Assembly (NCBI GenBank): GCA_024643325.1 | Contig: JAHEND010000003.1 | Span: forward strand, 62,001 to 126,000 | Direction: 5' to 3' | Origin: Sediminicola sp. | GTDB taxonomy: Bacteria; Bacteroidota; Bacteroidia; Flavobacteriales; Flavobacteriaceae | Length of the DNA: 64,000 nucleotides | Shown here: in pieces, positions 26,204-34,746 of the stretch | Numbering within the stretch: position 1 is the stretch's first letter | Layout of the letters: each line of letters starts with the position of its first letter | Notes under the pieces: model-generated | Databases searched by the model: none | What the model saw: only the letters and a program-made list of their open reading frames with translations | What the model was told of the DNA's origin: nothing | Position numbers and translations under genes: made by a program

Positions 26204-27724
26204 ATGACTAAGAAAGTTAGGGTGCGTTTTGCACCTAGTCCAACAGGTGGGCTTCATATTGGTGGGTTAAGAACTGCCCTTTTTAATTATTTATTTGCCA
26301 AGAAACACGGAGGAGATTTTATCTTAAGAATAGAAGATACGGACCAAACTCGTTTTGTGACCGGAGCAGAAGAATATATAGAAGAAGCATTAATTTGGGC
26401 TGGAATACCTTACGACGAAGGGCCTAATAAAGCAGGTGACTTTGGGCCATACAGACAGAGTGAAAGAAAAGACAGTTATGCCACTTATATAACCACCCTA
26501 ATAGAAAAAGGGGCGGCTTATTACGCATTTGATACGCCTGAATCGCTCAATTTTCATAGAACAGATCATGAGTCTAAAGGAAAAACATTTATCTACAATG
26601 CCCACAATAGGTTAAAGCTGGACAACAGTCTCAGCCTTTCGAAAGAAGAAACAGCCTCAAAAATTGCAACCGGAACACCCTATGTAGTGCGCTTTAAAAC
26701 GCCTGAAAATACTACCATTACTACATCTGATATGATTAGAGGATCGGTTTCTTTTAAAACAGACACTTTAGACGACAAGGTGCTCTTTAAAAGCGACGGA
26801 ATGCCTACCTATCACTTAGCTAATGTGGTAGACGACCACCTCATGCAGATCAGCCATGTTATTAGAGGAGAAGAGTGGTTGCCTTCTCTTGCCTTACACA
26901 CTCAATTATACCAAGCATTTGGTTGGGAAGCCCCTAAATTTGCACACTTACCTCTGATCATGAAGCCAACTGGAAAAGGAAAACTGAGTAAAAGAGATGG
27001 AGAAAAAGGCGGTTTTCCGGTGTTTCCATTGACATGGTTATCTTCTACAGGATATAAAGAAGCGGGGTATTTTCCAGAAGCGGTCATAAACTTTTTGGCC
27101 CTCTTGGGTTGGAATCCAGGTACTGAACAAGAGTTGTTTGGTCTGGATGAATTGGTGGCCACTTTTGAATTGGAGCGGGTACAAAAATCGGGTGCTAGAT
27201 TTGATCCTGAAAAAACAAAATGGTTCAACCAACAATACCTGCAAATGTCTACTGCAGCAAAAATTCTACCTGAATTTAAAAAAGGAGTCCTCGCTGCATT
27301 TGGTGCAACAGCTATTGAAAATAAAAGTGATCGTGTTCTGGAGACCATCATAGACCTGGTAAAAGAACGTGCTACTTTTACCCATGAACTCATTGAATTA
27401 GCTGCATACTTTTTTGTTGATCCAACAAGCTACGATCAAAAGGCGCTTAAAAAGCAGTGGAAAGAAAATACCCCTGAAATTGTAGCTGCGCTGACAGAAA
27501 TTATTAAAAGCCAAACAGATTTTAGCAGCGCTAACTTAGAGCTGACTATAAAAAATTATATCTCTGAGAAGTCACTTTCTTTTGGCGCCGTAATGCCTCC
27601 GCTTCGCTTGGCATTAGTGGGCGCACTTAGTGGTCCTCATGTATTTGACATTATGGAAGTGTTGGGTAAGGACCGTTGTATAGAAAGGATTCTTGCGCTG
27701 GGAAATACGGCGAAAGATCTTTAA
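26204..27724 (+). CDS. gltX: Glutamate--tRNA ligase
   Basis: A class I aminoacyl-tRNA synthetase. The start MTKKVRVRFAPSPTGGLHIG contains the HIGH-equivalent HIGG; KLSKRDG is the KMSKS equivalent near residue 263. RIEDTDQTRF and SERKDSY are family blocks. It is 506 residues from the ATG at 26204; the open frame extends upstream but the conserved start is here. GlnRS is also encoded (glnS at 28878), so this GluRS is probably the discriminating type that charges only tRNA-Glu. Confidence 0.96.
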   Translation: MTKKVRVRFAPSPTGGLHIGGLRTALFNYLFAKKHGGDFILRIEDTDQTRFVTGAEEYIEEALIWAGIPYDEGPNKAGDFGPYRQSERKDSYATYITTLIEKGAAYYAFDTPESLNFHRTDHESKGKTFIYNAHNRLKLDNSLSLSKEETASKIATGTPYVVRFKTPENTTITTSDMIRGSVSFKTDTLDDKVLFKSDGMPTYHLANVVDDHLMQISHVIRGEEWLPSLALHTQLYQAFGWEAPKFAHLPLIMKPTGKGKLSKRDGEKGGFPVFPLTWLSSTGYKEAGYFPEAVINFLALLGWNPGTEQELFGLDELVATFELERVQKSGARFDPEKTKWFNQQYLQMSTAAKILPEFKKGVLAAFGATAIENKSDRVLETIIDLVKERATFTHELIELAAYFFVDPTSYDQKALKKQWKENTPEIVAALTEIIKSQTDFSSANLELTIKNYISEKSLSFGAVMPPLRLALVGALSGPHVFDIMEVLGKDRCIERILALGNTAKDL

Positions 27725-27738
27725 GTATTTTCCGCGAC

Positions 27739-27767
27739 TAACGGATTTATTTACACAACATCCGTTA
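27739..27767 (+). terminator. Possible hairpin after gltX
   Basis: TAACGGAT (27739-27746) and ATCCGTTA (27760-27767) form an 8-bp perfect stem with a 13-base loop, starting 14 bases after the gltX stop. It is followed by AAA rather than a T-run, so it is a weak terminator at best. It may instead stabilise the 3' end. Confidence 0.4.
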
Positions 27768-27856
27768 AAAGCAGATGTACGCCTATTAACGGCAGTTTTT
27801 AGTGATAAAACGGCATTTTTTGTATCTTTTAATTATAATTTAAAACAATACCACAC

Positions 27857-28810
27857 ATGGAACAATATGTATTAATTTTCCTGGGATTACTGCTTTTTTT
27901 AGGGTTTCTTAGGTCCTTTTTCACCGTAAAACAACAAACAGCAGCTATTGTGGAGCGTTTTGGTCGTTTTCATTCTATTCGAACTTCTGGGCTTCATTTA
28001 AAAATTCCTTTTGTAGACAAGATTGTCGCAAGGGTAGGCTTAAAGATCCAACAATTAGATGTGATTGTAGAGACAAAAACCAAAGACGACGTTTTTGTAA
28101 AACTCAAGGTTTCGGTACAATACGTTGTTATTAGAGAAAAAGTTTACGAAGCGTTTTACAAGCTAGAGTATCCTCACGATCAAATTACCTCTTATGTGTT
28201 TGATGTGGTGCGCGCAGAGGTGCCTAAGATGAAGCTAGATGATGTTTTTGTTAAAAAAGACGATATTGCTATAGCGGTTAAATCAGAGCTACAAGACGCC
28301 ATGCTAGACTATGGATATGACATTATTAAAACCTTGGTTACTGACATTGATCCCGATAGTCAAGTAAAAGAGGCTATGAATAGAATTAATGCTTCTGAAA
28401 GAGAGAAAATTGCAGCACAATTTGAGGGAGACGCAGCAAGAATTCTCATCGTAGAAAAAGCAAAAGCAGAAGCAGAGAGTAAAAGGCTTCAAGGACAGGG
28501 TATAGCAGACCAAAGAAGGGAAATTGCCCGAGGTTTAGAAGAGTCTGTTGAAGTGCTGAATAAAGTGGGGATTAATTCTCAAGAAGCTTCTGCGCTAATT
28601 GTAGTAACCCAGCATTACGACACCCTTCAATCTATAGGAGAAGCAACAAACACCAATCTAATTTTGCTACCCAACTCTCCACAGGCTGGAAGTGATATGC
28701 TTAATAATATGGTGGCTTCTTTTACAGCGAGTAATCAAATTGGTGAAGCTATGAAAGAGCAAAAAGCATTAACTATAAACCAAAAGAAAACAGAAAACGG
28801 CGACACATAA
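27857..28810 (+). CDS. SPFH (band 7/stomatin-like) membrane protein
   Basis: A 317-residue protein with an N-terminal membrane helix (about 4-20, LIFLGLLLFLGFLRSFF), then the band-7 domain starting QQTAAIVERFGRFHS and continuing through LKIPFVDKIVARVGLKIQQ, to about residue 185. A helical, charged region with EREKIAAQFEGDAARILIV and KAEAESKRLQGQ follows, typical of stomatin oligomers. It is expected to form ring-shaped scaffolds at the cytoplasmic membrane. An Nfed partner is not present, so its protease partner, if any, is elsewhere. A hairpin terminator follows. Confidence 0.9.
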   Translation: MEQYVLIFLGLLLFLGFLRSFFTVKQQTAAIVERFGRFHSIRTSGLHLKIPFVDKIVARVGLKIQQLDVIVETKTKDDVFVKLKVSVQYVVIREKVYEAFYKLEYPHDQITSYVFDVVRAEVPKMKLDDVFVKKDDIAIAVKSELQDAMLDYGYDIIKTLVTDIDPDSQVKEAMNRINASEREKIAAQFEGDAARILIVEKAKAEAESKRLQGQGIADQRREIARGLEESVEVLNKVGINSQEASALIVVTQHYDTLQSIGEATNTNLILLPNSPQAGSDMLNNMVASFTASNQIGEAMKEQKALTINQKKTENGDT

Positions 28811-28828
28811 ACACTCCAGATATCGGGC

Positions 28829-28861
28829 AAAAAAAGAGGGGCTTTAGGGCCCCTTTTTTAA
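28829..28861. terminator. Terminator between the SPFH gene and glnS
   Basis: A-run, GGGGC, a short loop, GCCCC, then TTTTTT. It lies about 19 bases after the SPFH stop and 17 bases beyond the 3' end of the leftward glnS, so it can act for both. Confidence 0.8.
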
Positions 28862-28877
28862 TAATATGTTGTAGCCA

Positions 28878-30560
28878 CTAAGAAGCGTCTAATTTAGACC
28901 AAGTATCTCTGAGTCCTGTCGTTTTATTGAAAACCAATTGATCGGAACTGCTGTCTTGATCTACCACAAAGTATCCCATTCTTTGAAATTGAAACCTATC
29001 TCCCTCCTTTGCAGATGCAAGACTAGGTTCTACATAGGCTGTTATTTCTTCTAAGGAATTTGGATTGATGAAATCCATGAAGTCTTTGTCTTTGTGGGCA
29101 TCTGGAGTAGGATCCGTAAAGAGTCTATCATATAAACGAACCCTCGCTGTTAAAGCGTGTTTCTGAGAGACCCAATGTAAGGTTCCTTTAACCTTCCTTA
29201 AACTCTCTTCAGTCCCACTACCACTTTTACTCAATGAATCATAAGTGCATTGTACCTCAGTGATGTTTCCATTAGTGTCCTTTGTACAAGATTCAGCTTT
29301 AATGATATAACCGTTCTTAAGGCGTACTTCTCCACCTAACTTAAGTCTAAAAAACTTTCTATTGCCTTCTTCTTTAAAATCTTCCTGCTCTATAAAAAGA
29401 TGTTTGGAAAAAGGTACTTCCCTTGTTCCAGCGCTTTCATCTTCTTGATTATTTTCAGCCACAAGAAGTTCTTCTTTTCCCTCTGGATAATTTGTGATGA
29501 CTAATTTTAAGGGGTTTAAAACACCCATCACTCTTGGTGCCACCCTATTTAAATGTTCTCTTAAGGTAAAATCTAAAAGCGAGACATCTACCACGTTTTC
29601 CCTCTTGGCAATTCCTATGGTTTTAGCAAAAGCAACAATAGATTCTGGAGTATAACCCCTTCTTCTAAGGCCGGAAATAGTAGGCATTCTTGGGTCATCC
29701 CAACCACTTACTACGCCTTGTTCCACGAGTTGCATGAGTTTTCTTTTGCTCACAACAGTATGGCTAAAATTTCTTCTGGCAAATTCTCTCTGTTTAGGCC
29801 TTACCAGTGAAGGGTCTATCAATTGGTCTAAAAACCAATCATATAATTCCCTATGCATAGCAAATTCAAGGGTACAAAAAGAGTGAGACACTTGCTCTAA
29901 ATAATCACTTTCTCCATGGGTCCAGTCATACATTGGATAAATACACCAATCATTTTGTGTTCTGTGGTGCGTCTTGTGAAGAATACGATATATAATAGGG
30001 TCCCTCATTAACATATTCGCAGCAGACATATCTATCTTAGCCCTTAATACATGGGTTCCTGATTCGTGTTTACCCGCTTTCATTTCTTCGAATAAACGGA
30101 TGTTTTCTGTGATAGACCTATCTCTAAAAGGGCTGTTAGTACCTACGCTTGTAGGAGTTCCTTTTTGAGTAGCTATAGCTTCTGCTGTTTGGCTGTCTAC
30201 ATAAGCTTTGCCTTCTTTGATGAGCAGAACAGCCCAGTCGTAAAGTTGTTGAAAATAGTCAGAAGCATAACATTCCTTATCCCATTGAAAACCCAACCAA
30301 GAAACATCTTTTTTAATAGCGTCTACGTATTCTTGTTCTTCTTTTGCGGGGTTGGTGTCGTCAAAACGTAGGTTGACAGGAGCGTTGTAACGATTGCCAA
30401 GACCAAAATTTAAGCAAATAGAACTGGCATGACCCATGTGTAAGTAACCGTTTGGTTCAGGGGGAAATCTAAAACGAAGTTGGTCTTTTGTAAAACCATT
30501 CGCAAGATCGTCTTCTATAATATGCTCAATAAAATTGAGGGGTTTTTCTGCTTCGTTCAT
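28878..30560 (-). CDS. glnS: Glutamine--tRNA ligase
   Basis: A class I synthetase of 560 residues. RFPPEPNGYLHMGHASSICL has the HIGH equivalent HMGH (about 38-41), RFDDTNPAKEEQEYVDAI is the family block, and VVSKRKLM is the KMSKS equivalent. The C-terminal beta-barrel anticodon-binding domain is complete up to the last residues. A TATTTTTG -7 box (minus strand, 30578-30585) lies 17 bases upstream. Its presence implies a GatCAB-independent route for Gln-tRNA. Confidence 0.97.
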   Translation of the reverse strand: MNEAEKPLNFIEHIIEDDLANGFTKDQLRFRFPPEPNGYLHMGHASSICLNFGLGNRYNAPVNLRFDDTNPAKEEQEYVDAIKKDVSWLGFQWDKECYASDYFQQLYDWAVLLIKEGKAYVDSQTAEAIATQKGTPTSVGTNSPFRDRSITENIRLFEEMKAGKHESGTHVLRAKIDMSAANMLMRDPIIYRILHKTHHRTQNDWCIYPMYDWTHGESDYLEQVSHSFCTLEFAMHRELYDWFLDQLIDPSLVRPKQREFARRNFSHTVVSKRKLMQLVEQGVVSGWDDPRMPTISGLRRRGYTPESIVAFAKTIGIAKRENVVDVSLLDFTLREHLNRVAPRVMGVLNPLKLVITNYPEGKEELLVAENNQEDESAGTREVPFSKHLFIEQEDFKEEGNRKFFRLKLGGEVRLKNGYIIKAESCTKDTNGNITEVQCTYDSLSKSGSGTEESLRKVKGTLHWVSQKHALTARVRLYDRLFTDPTPDAHKDKDFMDFINPNSLEEITAYVEPSLASAKEGDRFQFQRMGYFVVDQDSSSDQLVFNKTTGLRDTWSKLDAS

Positions 30561-30607
30561 CTGTAATAATTCTGAGACAAAAATAGGAAATTAGCCGCTA
30601 TATTTCA

Positions 30608-30637
30608 TTTGTTTTTACAGGTATACTGCTATCTTTG
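30608..30637 (+). promoter_or_regulatory. Complete Bacteroidota promoter for folB
   Basis: TTTG at 30608-30611, an 18-base spacer, then TATCTTTG at 30630-30637: an excellent match to TTTG-N17-23-TAnnTTTG. The folB ATG starts five bases after the -7 box (30643), so the transcript would be leaderless or nearly so; a second in-frame ATG at 30649 is the other possible start. Confidence 0.7.
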
Positions 30638-30642
30638 AAATT

Positions 30643-31002
30643 ATGGGAATGATATATTTAAAAAACATAAAAGTATTTGCCCACCACGGTTGCTTGGCGG
30701 AGGAAACCTTAATAGGAAGTGACTATTTAGTAGAACTAAAAGTTTGGGCAGACTTAGAAAAATCTACAGCCTCGGATCAATTAGGAGACACGGTAGATTA
30801 TGTACTGCTCAACGCGATTGTAAAAGAAGAAATGGCCAACCCCTCAAAACTATTAGAGCACGTAGCCCAAAGAATCATCAAAAGTATCTTTAAACAGTCT
30901 AGCTTAGTAGACAAAGTACAGGTGTCGGTGGCTAAAATAAACCCACCAATTGGTGGAGATGTGGCGTCAGTCTCTGTGGTACTTAAAGAAAAAAGAGCCT
31001 AG
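30643..31002 (+). CDS. folB: Dihydroneopterin aldolase
   Basis: A 119-residue folate-pathway enzyme that cleaves dihydroneopterin to 6-hydroxymethyl-dihydropterin and glycolaldehyde. IYLKNIKVFAHHGCLAEET is the family start, the core DYLVELKVWAD and DTVDYVLLNAIVKEEM follow, and SVAKINPPIGGDVASVSV carries the conserved Lys-x-Asn-Pro-Pro block. The length is standard. Start ATG either at 30643 or 30649. It has its own promoter, with tRNA-Cys just downstream on the same strand. Confidence 0.95.
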   Translation: MGMIYLKNIKVFAHHGCLAEETLIGSDYLVELKVWADLEKSTASDQLGDTVDYVLLNAIVKEEMANPSKLLEHVAQRIIKSIFKQSSLVDKVQVSVAKINPPIGGDVASVSVVLKEKRA

Positions 31003-31031
31003 TTTAGGATTATTAAAATAATAAAAAGCAC

Positions 31032-31039
31032 TACATTTG
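31032..31039 (+). promoter_or_regulatory. -7 box TACATTTG for tRNA-Cys
   Basis: TACATTTG fits TAnnTTTG and ends 12 bases before the mature 5' end of the tRNA. The -33 element is unclear. Confidence 0.5.
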
Positions 31040-31051
31040 CATCCTGAATAA

Positions 31052-31122
31052 GGCATCGTGGCCGAGTGGCTAGGCAGAGCTCTGCAAAAGCTTGTACAGC
31101 AGTTCGAATCTGCTCGATGCCT
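31052..31122 (+). tRNA. tRNA-Cys (GCA)
   Basis: A 71-nt cloverleaf: acceptor GGCATCG paired with CGATGCC, D stem GCC/GGC, anticodon stem GAGCT/AGCTT with loop CTGCAAA (anticodon GCA at 31084-31086), a 4-nt variable loop, and T arm AGCAG-TTCGAAT-CTGCT. The discriminator is T (U73), the main identity element for cysteinyl-tRNA. CCA is not encoded. Confidence 0.96.
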
Positions 31123-31130
31123 CAGAAATT

Positions 31131-31156
31131 AAAACCCATCCTAGGATGGGTTTTTT
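31131..31156. terminator. Bidirectional terminator after tRNA-Cys
   Basis: AAAACCCATCC, a TA loop, GGATGGGTTTTTT. It ends the tRNA-Cys transcript nine bases after the tRNA. Its right half contains the stop codon and last codons of the leftward LysE-family gene (stop at 31141-31143), so that gene's end is built into the terminator. Confidence 0.85.
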
Positions 31157-31818
31157 GTTTCGAGTATTTCCATGCTCTTTTCAATACTTATAGAAGATTT
31201 TGGTAAAAAACCTTTCACACATAAGATAAGGCCAGAAAGAATTAAAATAGCTCCTATTATTTTTTTTACGTAATGAACTCTTTTTGGGGTTAACTTGGTT
31301 TTTAATTGCTTAGCTAATATTATTTTAAGAAGATCTGTAACGAAATAAGCTCCTATCATTGTAGAGAAAAACAAGGTCATTCGTTGGGGGTCATTATTTA
31401 AATTAGGTCCCACAATAATAATAACGCCCAACCAAAAAACCAGCACGCCAATATTGATAAAATTCAATAGAAAGCCTTTTACAAACAAGCCTATATAATA
31501 ACTCTTAGTCACCTTCACTGAAGACTCTGTTAATGGGGGTTCTTTTTTAAAAGATATAGTGGTACCGTAAATAAATAGAATTAAACCCCCAAATACATAT
31601 ATTCCTGGTTGATTTTTGAGGTTTTCTAATAATTGAATACTGCTAAAATATGCGGCTGAAATAAAAATAATATCTGCAAGAATAACCCCTAAATCAAACA
31701 CAAGGGCGGCTTTAAATCCTTTTAAAGCGGCTGTTTCCAGTAAGACAAAAAACACCGGCCCTATCATAAAGCTTAGAAAAAAACCTAAAGGGATGGCTGC
31801 TTGAATATCTGAATACAT
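31141..31818 (-). CDS. LysE family transporter
   Basis: A 225-residue polytopic membrane protein with about six helices. The start IPLGFFLSFMIGPVFFVLLETAALKGFKAALVFDLGVILAD (read as consecutive helix 1 and loop) is the LysE/RhtB-family pattern: a GP-x-FF motif followed by G-x-K-A. It probably exports amino acids or related small molecules. It starts two bases after the GIN-domain gene, and its last codons overlap the terminator of tRNA-Cys. Confidence 0.85.
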   Translation of the reverse strand: MYSDIQAAIPLGFFLSFMIGPVFFVLLETAALKGFKAALVFDLGVILADIIFISAAYFSSIQLLENLKNQPGIYVFGGLILFIYGTTISFKKEPPLTESSVKVTKSYYIGLFVKGFLLNFINIGVLVFWLGVIIIVGPNLNNDPQRMTLFFSTMIGAYFVTDLLKIILAKQLKTKLTPKRVHYVKKIIGAILILSGLILCVKGFLPKSSISIEKSMEILETKNPS

Positions 31819-31820
31819 AT

Positions 31821-32498
31821 TTATTGCTTAACACGCTCGATAGTACCACCAAAAAAAGTCTTTTCATCCATTTTCTTTGGATCCCCAAAAACTTTAATTT
31901 TTCCTCCCGCTTTTACGGTAGCCCCTACGTAATCCGAAGCAAAAATAGAGGCAATTCCGCCTGCATTAACACCAATCGTTGTAAAAGAGGTCTTTAAAGA
32001 TTGTCCATTATAAATACCCCCAGTATTGATAGATACGTCTTGAATTTTTGCATATCCTTTGGTAGTAATTTGGCTACCTGTAACAGTTTTAACTATGAGT
32101 TGTTCTACTTTTAAAGAAGCTTCTATTTGAGCCCCTTCTTGAACTTTTAAAGAAATTTTTTCTTGCTCTATGAGATTGTCAACTTTAATACTCGCTTCCT
32201 CATTTGCGTCTAAAATAATAAAAGGACTTGAGTAATTAAGTGATATAAACGTCCTATAACCACTGAACATTTTTTTAAACTTCATCTTAATTTTTAAGAC
32301 CCCTTGGTCGTTAGTAATGGATACATTTTTAGGGTCTTCTCCAGAGATAACTACTGTGTTATCAGTCCCCTTTGTCATAGTTACAGAAAGGCCATCATAC
32401 ACTTTAAGTTCAGAAAAATCTGCAGTTTTTAATGTAATATTATCTCCTTGTGCGAAAAGAATACTATTAAAAAATAAAAAAAATAAAAAAACCTTCAT
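31821..32498 (-). CDS. Secreted head-GIN domain (DUF2807) protein
   Basis: A 225-residue exported protein with a signal peptide (MKVFLFFLFFNSILFAQ). The rest is short beta strands with the DUF2807 (putative auto-transporter adhesin, head GIN) pattern: FSELKVYDGLSVTMTKGTDN near the start, NTGGIYNGQSLKTSF and AGGIASIFASDYVGATVKAGG at the C terminus. The function is unknown; the fold is a right-handed beta helix. It lies 37 bases after rnr and two before the LysE gene, in an rnr-headed operon. Confidence 0.85.
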   Translation of the reverse strand: MKVFLFFLFFNSILFAQGDNITLKTADFSELKVYDGLSVTMTKGTDNTVVISGEDPKNVSITNDQGVLKIKMKFKKMFSGYRTFISLNYSSPFIILDANEEASIKVDNLIEQEKISLKVQEGAQIEASLKVEQLIVKTVTGSQITTKGYAKIQDVSINTGGIYNGQSLKTSFTTIGVNAGGIASIFASDYVGATVKAGGKIKVFGDPKKMDEKTFFGGTIERVKQ

Positions 32499-32535
32499 TA
32501 TTGTTTTATAATATTAAAGTAAGATAATAAAAATA

Positions 32536-34746
32536 CTATAGAGTCTCATTAATAGTGTGTTTACCGATCAGAGAAAAATCCAGATGTCTTTTTTCTAAAT
32601 CGGTGCTTTTTACCATCACCACAACAATGTCTCCTAATGTGTACACTTGCTTTTTTCTTTCACCAACAACAGCGTAGTTTTTAGGATCAAAAGAGTAATA
32701 ATCCCCTTTAATATCTCTAATTCTAACCATACCTTCACACTTATTTTCTATAATTTCTACATACATACCCCATTCAGTAACCCCAGAAATAACCCCAATA
32801 AACTCTTGGTCCTGATGGTCTTCCATAAATTTAATTTGCATGTATTTAATAGATTCACGCTCTGCATTAGCTGCTAAGCCTTCCATATCTGAACTGTGCT
32901 TACATTTTTTTTCTAAGGCTTCTTTTTTAGTGGTAGAACCACCCTCTAAATAATATTGAAGCAACCTGTGTACCATAACATCCGGATACCTTCTAATCGG
33001 AGAGGTAAAATGGGTATAATGTTCAAATGCTAGTCCGTAATGTCCAATATTATCTGTCGTATAAATAGCTTTACTCATGGACCTTATCGCTAAGGTATCT
33101 ACTAGATTTTGTTCTTTTTTACCTTTTACATTGTGTAGTAAAGTATTTAAAGATTGGTTTATAGTCACCTTAGATTTAAAATCTAGTTGATGCCCAAAAC
33201 GAGACACCACACCCTGTAAAGCAATTAATTTATCTTCATCAGGTTCATCGTGAACTCTATAAACAAATGGTTTCTCTGGTTTTTGTTTACCAATAAATGC
33301 TGCTACCTGTTTATTAGCAAGTAACATAAATTCCTCAATAAGCTTATTAGCGTCTTTAGACTCTTTAAAAAACACAGTAGTAGGATTAAAGTCTTCATCT
33401 AAAGCAAAACGAACTTCTACCTTGTCAAAAGAAATTGCCCCTTGCTTCATGCGCTTGGTTCGTAGTATTTTAGCTAAATAATCTAGGGTTAAAATACCTT
33501 CTTTAACTTCATTAGAAATATTATAAGCAGTATTTCTAATAGATATATTTAAAGGAATTTCATTAGACTCAGTCTCTATCACATACTGTGCTTCTTCATA
33601 CGCAAAACGTTCATTTGAATTGATTACAGTTCGTCCAAACCATTCAGAAATTATTTGTGCTTGAGGGTTAATTTCAAAAATAGCAGAGAAAGTATATTTT
33701 TCTTCATGAGGTCTTAAAGAACAGGCTTGATTAGAGAGTACTTCTGGAAGCATAGGTACTACTCTGTCTACTAAATAAACAGAAGTAGCCCTTTGAAATG
33801 CCTCATCATCTAATACAGTGCCTTCTTGTAAATAATGAGAAACGTCTGCAATATGAATACCTATTTCAAAATGTCCATTATCTAATTTTTGAAATGAAAG
33901 TGCATCGTCAAAATCTTTAGCGTCTTTTGGATCAATTGTAAAAGTAAGGACATCTCTCATATCCCTTCTTTTTGCAATTTCAGAAGCTTGAATACTGGTA
34001 TCTATTTGATTGGCAAATTCATTCACTTCATATGAAAACTCATAAGGAAGACCATAGGCGGCTAAAATAGCATGTATTTCTGTTTGGTGTTCCCCAGGAA
34101 CGCCTAGTACTTGTATAATTTTACCTTCAGGAGAACTAGAATTTTGTTCCCATTTAGTTAATTCAACAACAACTTTATCTCCATGTTTGGCTTTATTAAT
34201 ACCCTGTTGTGGAATAAAAAAATCTGTATACATTCTGAAATCTGCTATTTTAACAAAAGCAAATCGATCTTGAATTTCAATAACACCAACAAAAGTTGTT
34301 TTAAAACGATGGGTAATACTAATAATTTCTCCTTCTAATTTTTTCCCTTTTCTTCTAGGGTAAACATACACCTGAACAGTATCTTTGTGGAACGCTTTAT
34401 TTATTTTATTAAAAGGAATAAATACATCTTCTTCAAAACCATCTATAATAATATAAGCATTTCCTTTTCCGGTAATATCTACAGTACCTTCGTGGTATTG
34501 CTTTGTTTTTTCATTAATAATCGCTTGATAATATCCTCTTGTAGGTTCTAAAATGCGTTTTTGCTCTTTTAGAGAAACTAATTTTTTAATTAAAATATTT
34601 CTATTGGTAGCGTCTAATATTTGAAGCTTTTCTGCAATATCTTTATAAGTGAAAGGTTTATTTGAGTCTTGTTCTAATACAGTAAAAATACCTTTAGTAA
34701 TATTATTTTTCTGATGGTTTTTAGAACGTTTTTGTTTTTTTGACAT
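32536..34746 (-). CDS. rnr: Ribonuclease R
   Basis: A 736-residue processive 3'-5' exoribonuclease. A basic N terminus (MSKKQKRSKNHQKN) precedes cold-shock domains; the catalytic RNB core is fixed by FTIDPKDAKDFDDALSF (metal-binding Asp cluster) and HFTSPIRRYPDVMVHRLLQ. A C-terminal S1 domain (FIGVISGVTEWGMYVEI) closes the protein. It degrades structured RNAs and acts in rRNA and tmRNA quality control. It is transcribed away from the AT-rich candidate origin. Confidence 0.96.
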   Translation of the reverse strand: MSKKQKRSKNHQKNNITKGIFTVLEQDSNKPFTYKDIAEKLQILDATNRNILIKKLVSLKEQKRILEPTRGYYQAIINEKTKQYHEGTVDITGKGNAYIIIDGFEEDVFIPFNKINKAFHKDTVQVYVYPRRKGKKLEGEIISITHRFKTTFVGVIEIQDRFAFVKIADFRMYTDFFIPQQGINKAKHGDKVVVELTKWEQNSSSPEGKIIQVLGVPGEHQTEIHAILAAYGLPYEFSYEVNEFANQIDTSIQASEIAKRRDMRDVLTFTIDPKDAKDFDDALSFQKLDNGHFEIGIHIADVSHYLQEGTVLDDEAFQRATSVYLVDRVVPMLPEVLSNQACSLRPHEEKYTFSAIFEINPQAQIISEWFGRTVINSNERFAYEEAQYVIETESNEIPLNISIRNTAYNISNEVKEGILTLDYLAKILRTKRMKQGAISFDKVEVRFALDEDFNPTTVFFKESKDANKLIEEFMLLANKQVAAFIGKQKPEKPFVYRVHDEPDEDKLIALQGVVSRFGHQLDFKSKVTINQSLNTLLHNVKGKKEQNLVDTLAIRSMSKAIYTTDNIGHYGLAFEHYTHFTSPIRRYPDVMVHRLLQYYLEGGSTTKKEALEKKCKHSSDMEGLAANAERESIKYMQIKFMEDHQDQEFIGVISGVTEWGMYVEIIENKCEGMVRIRDIKGDYYSFDPKNYAVVGERKKQVYTLGDIVVVMVKSTDLEKRHLDFSLIGKHTINETL

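Noticed and set aside
26902-27393. A 163-codon open frame antisense to gltX
   Set aside because: It lies within gltX on the other strand, shows no recognisable family, and matches the expected shadow of a highly biased coding strand.
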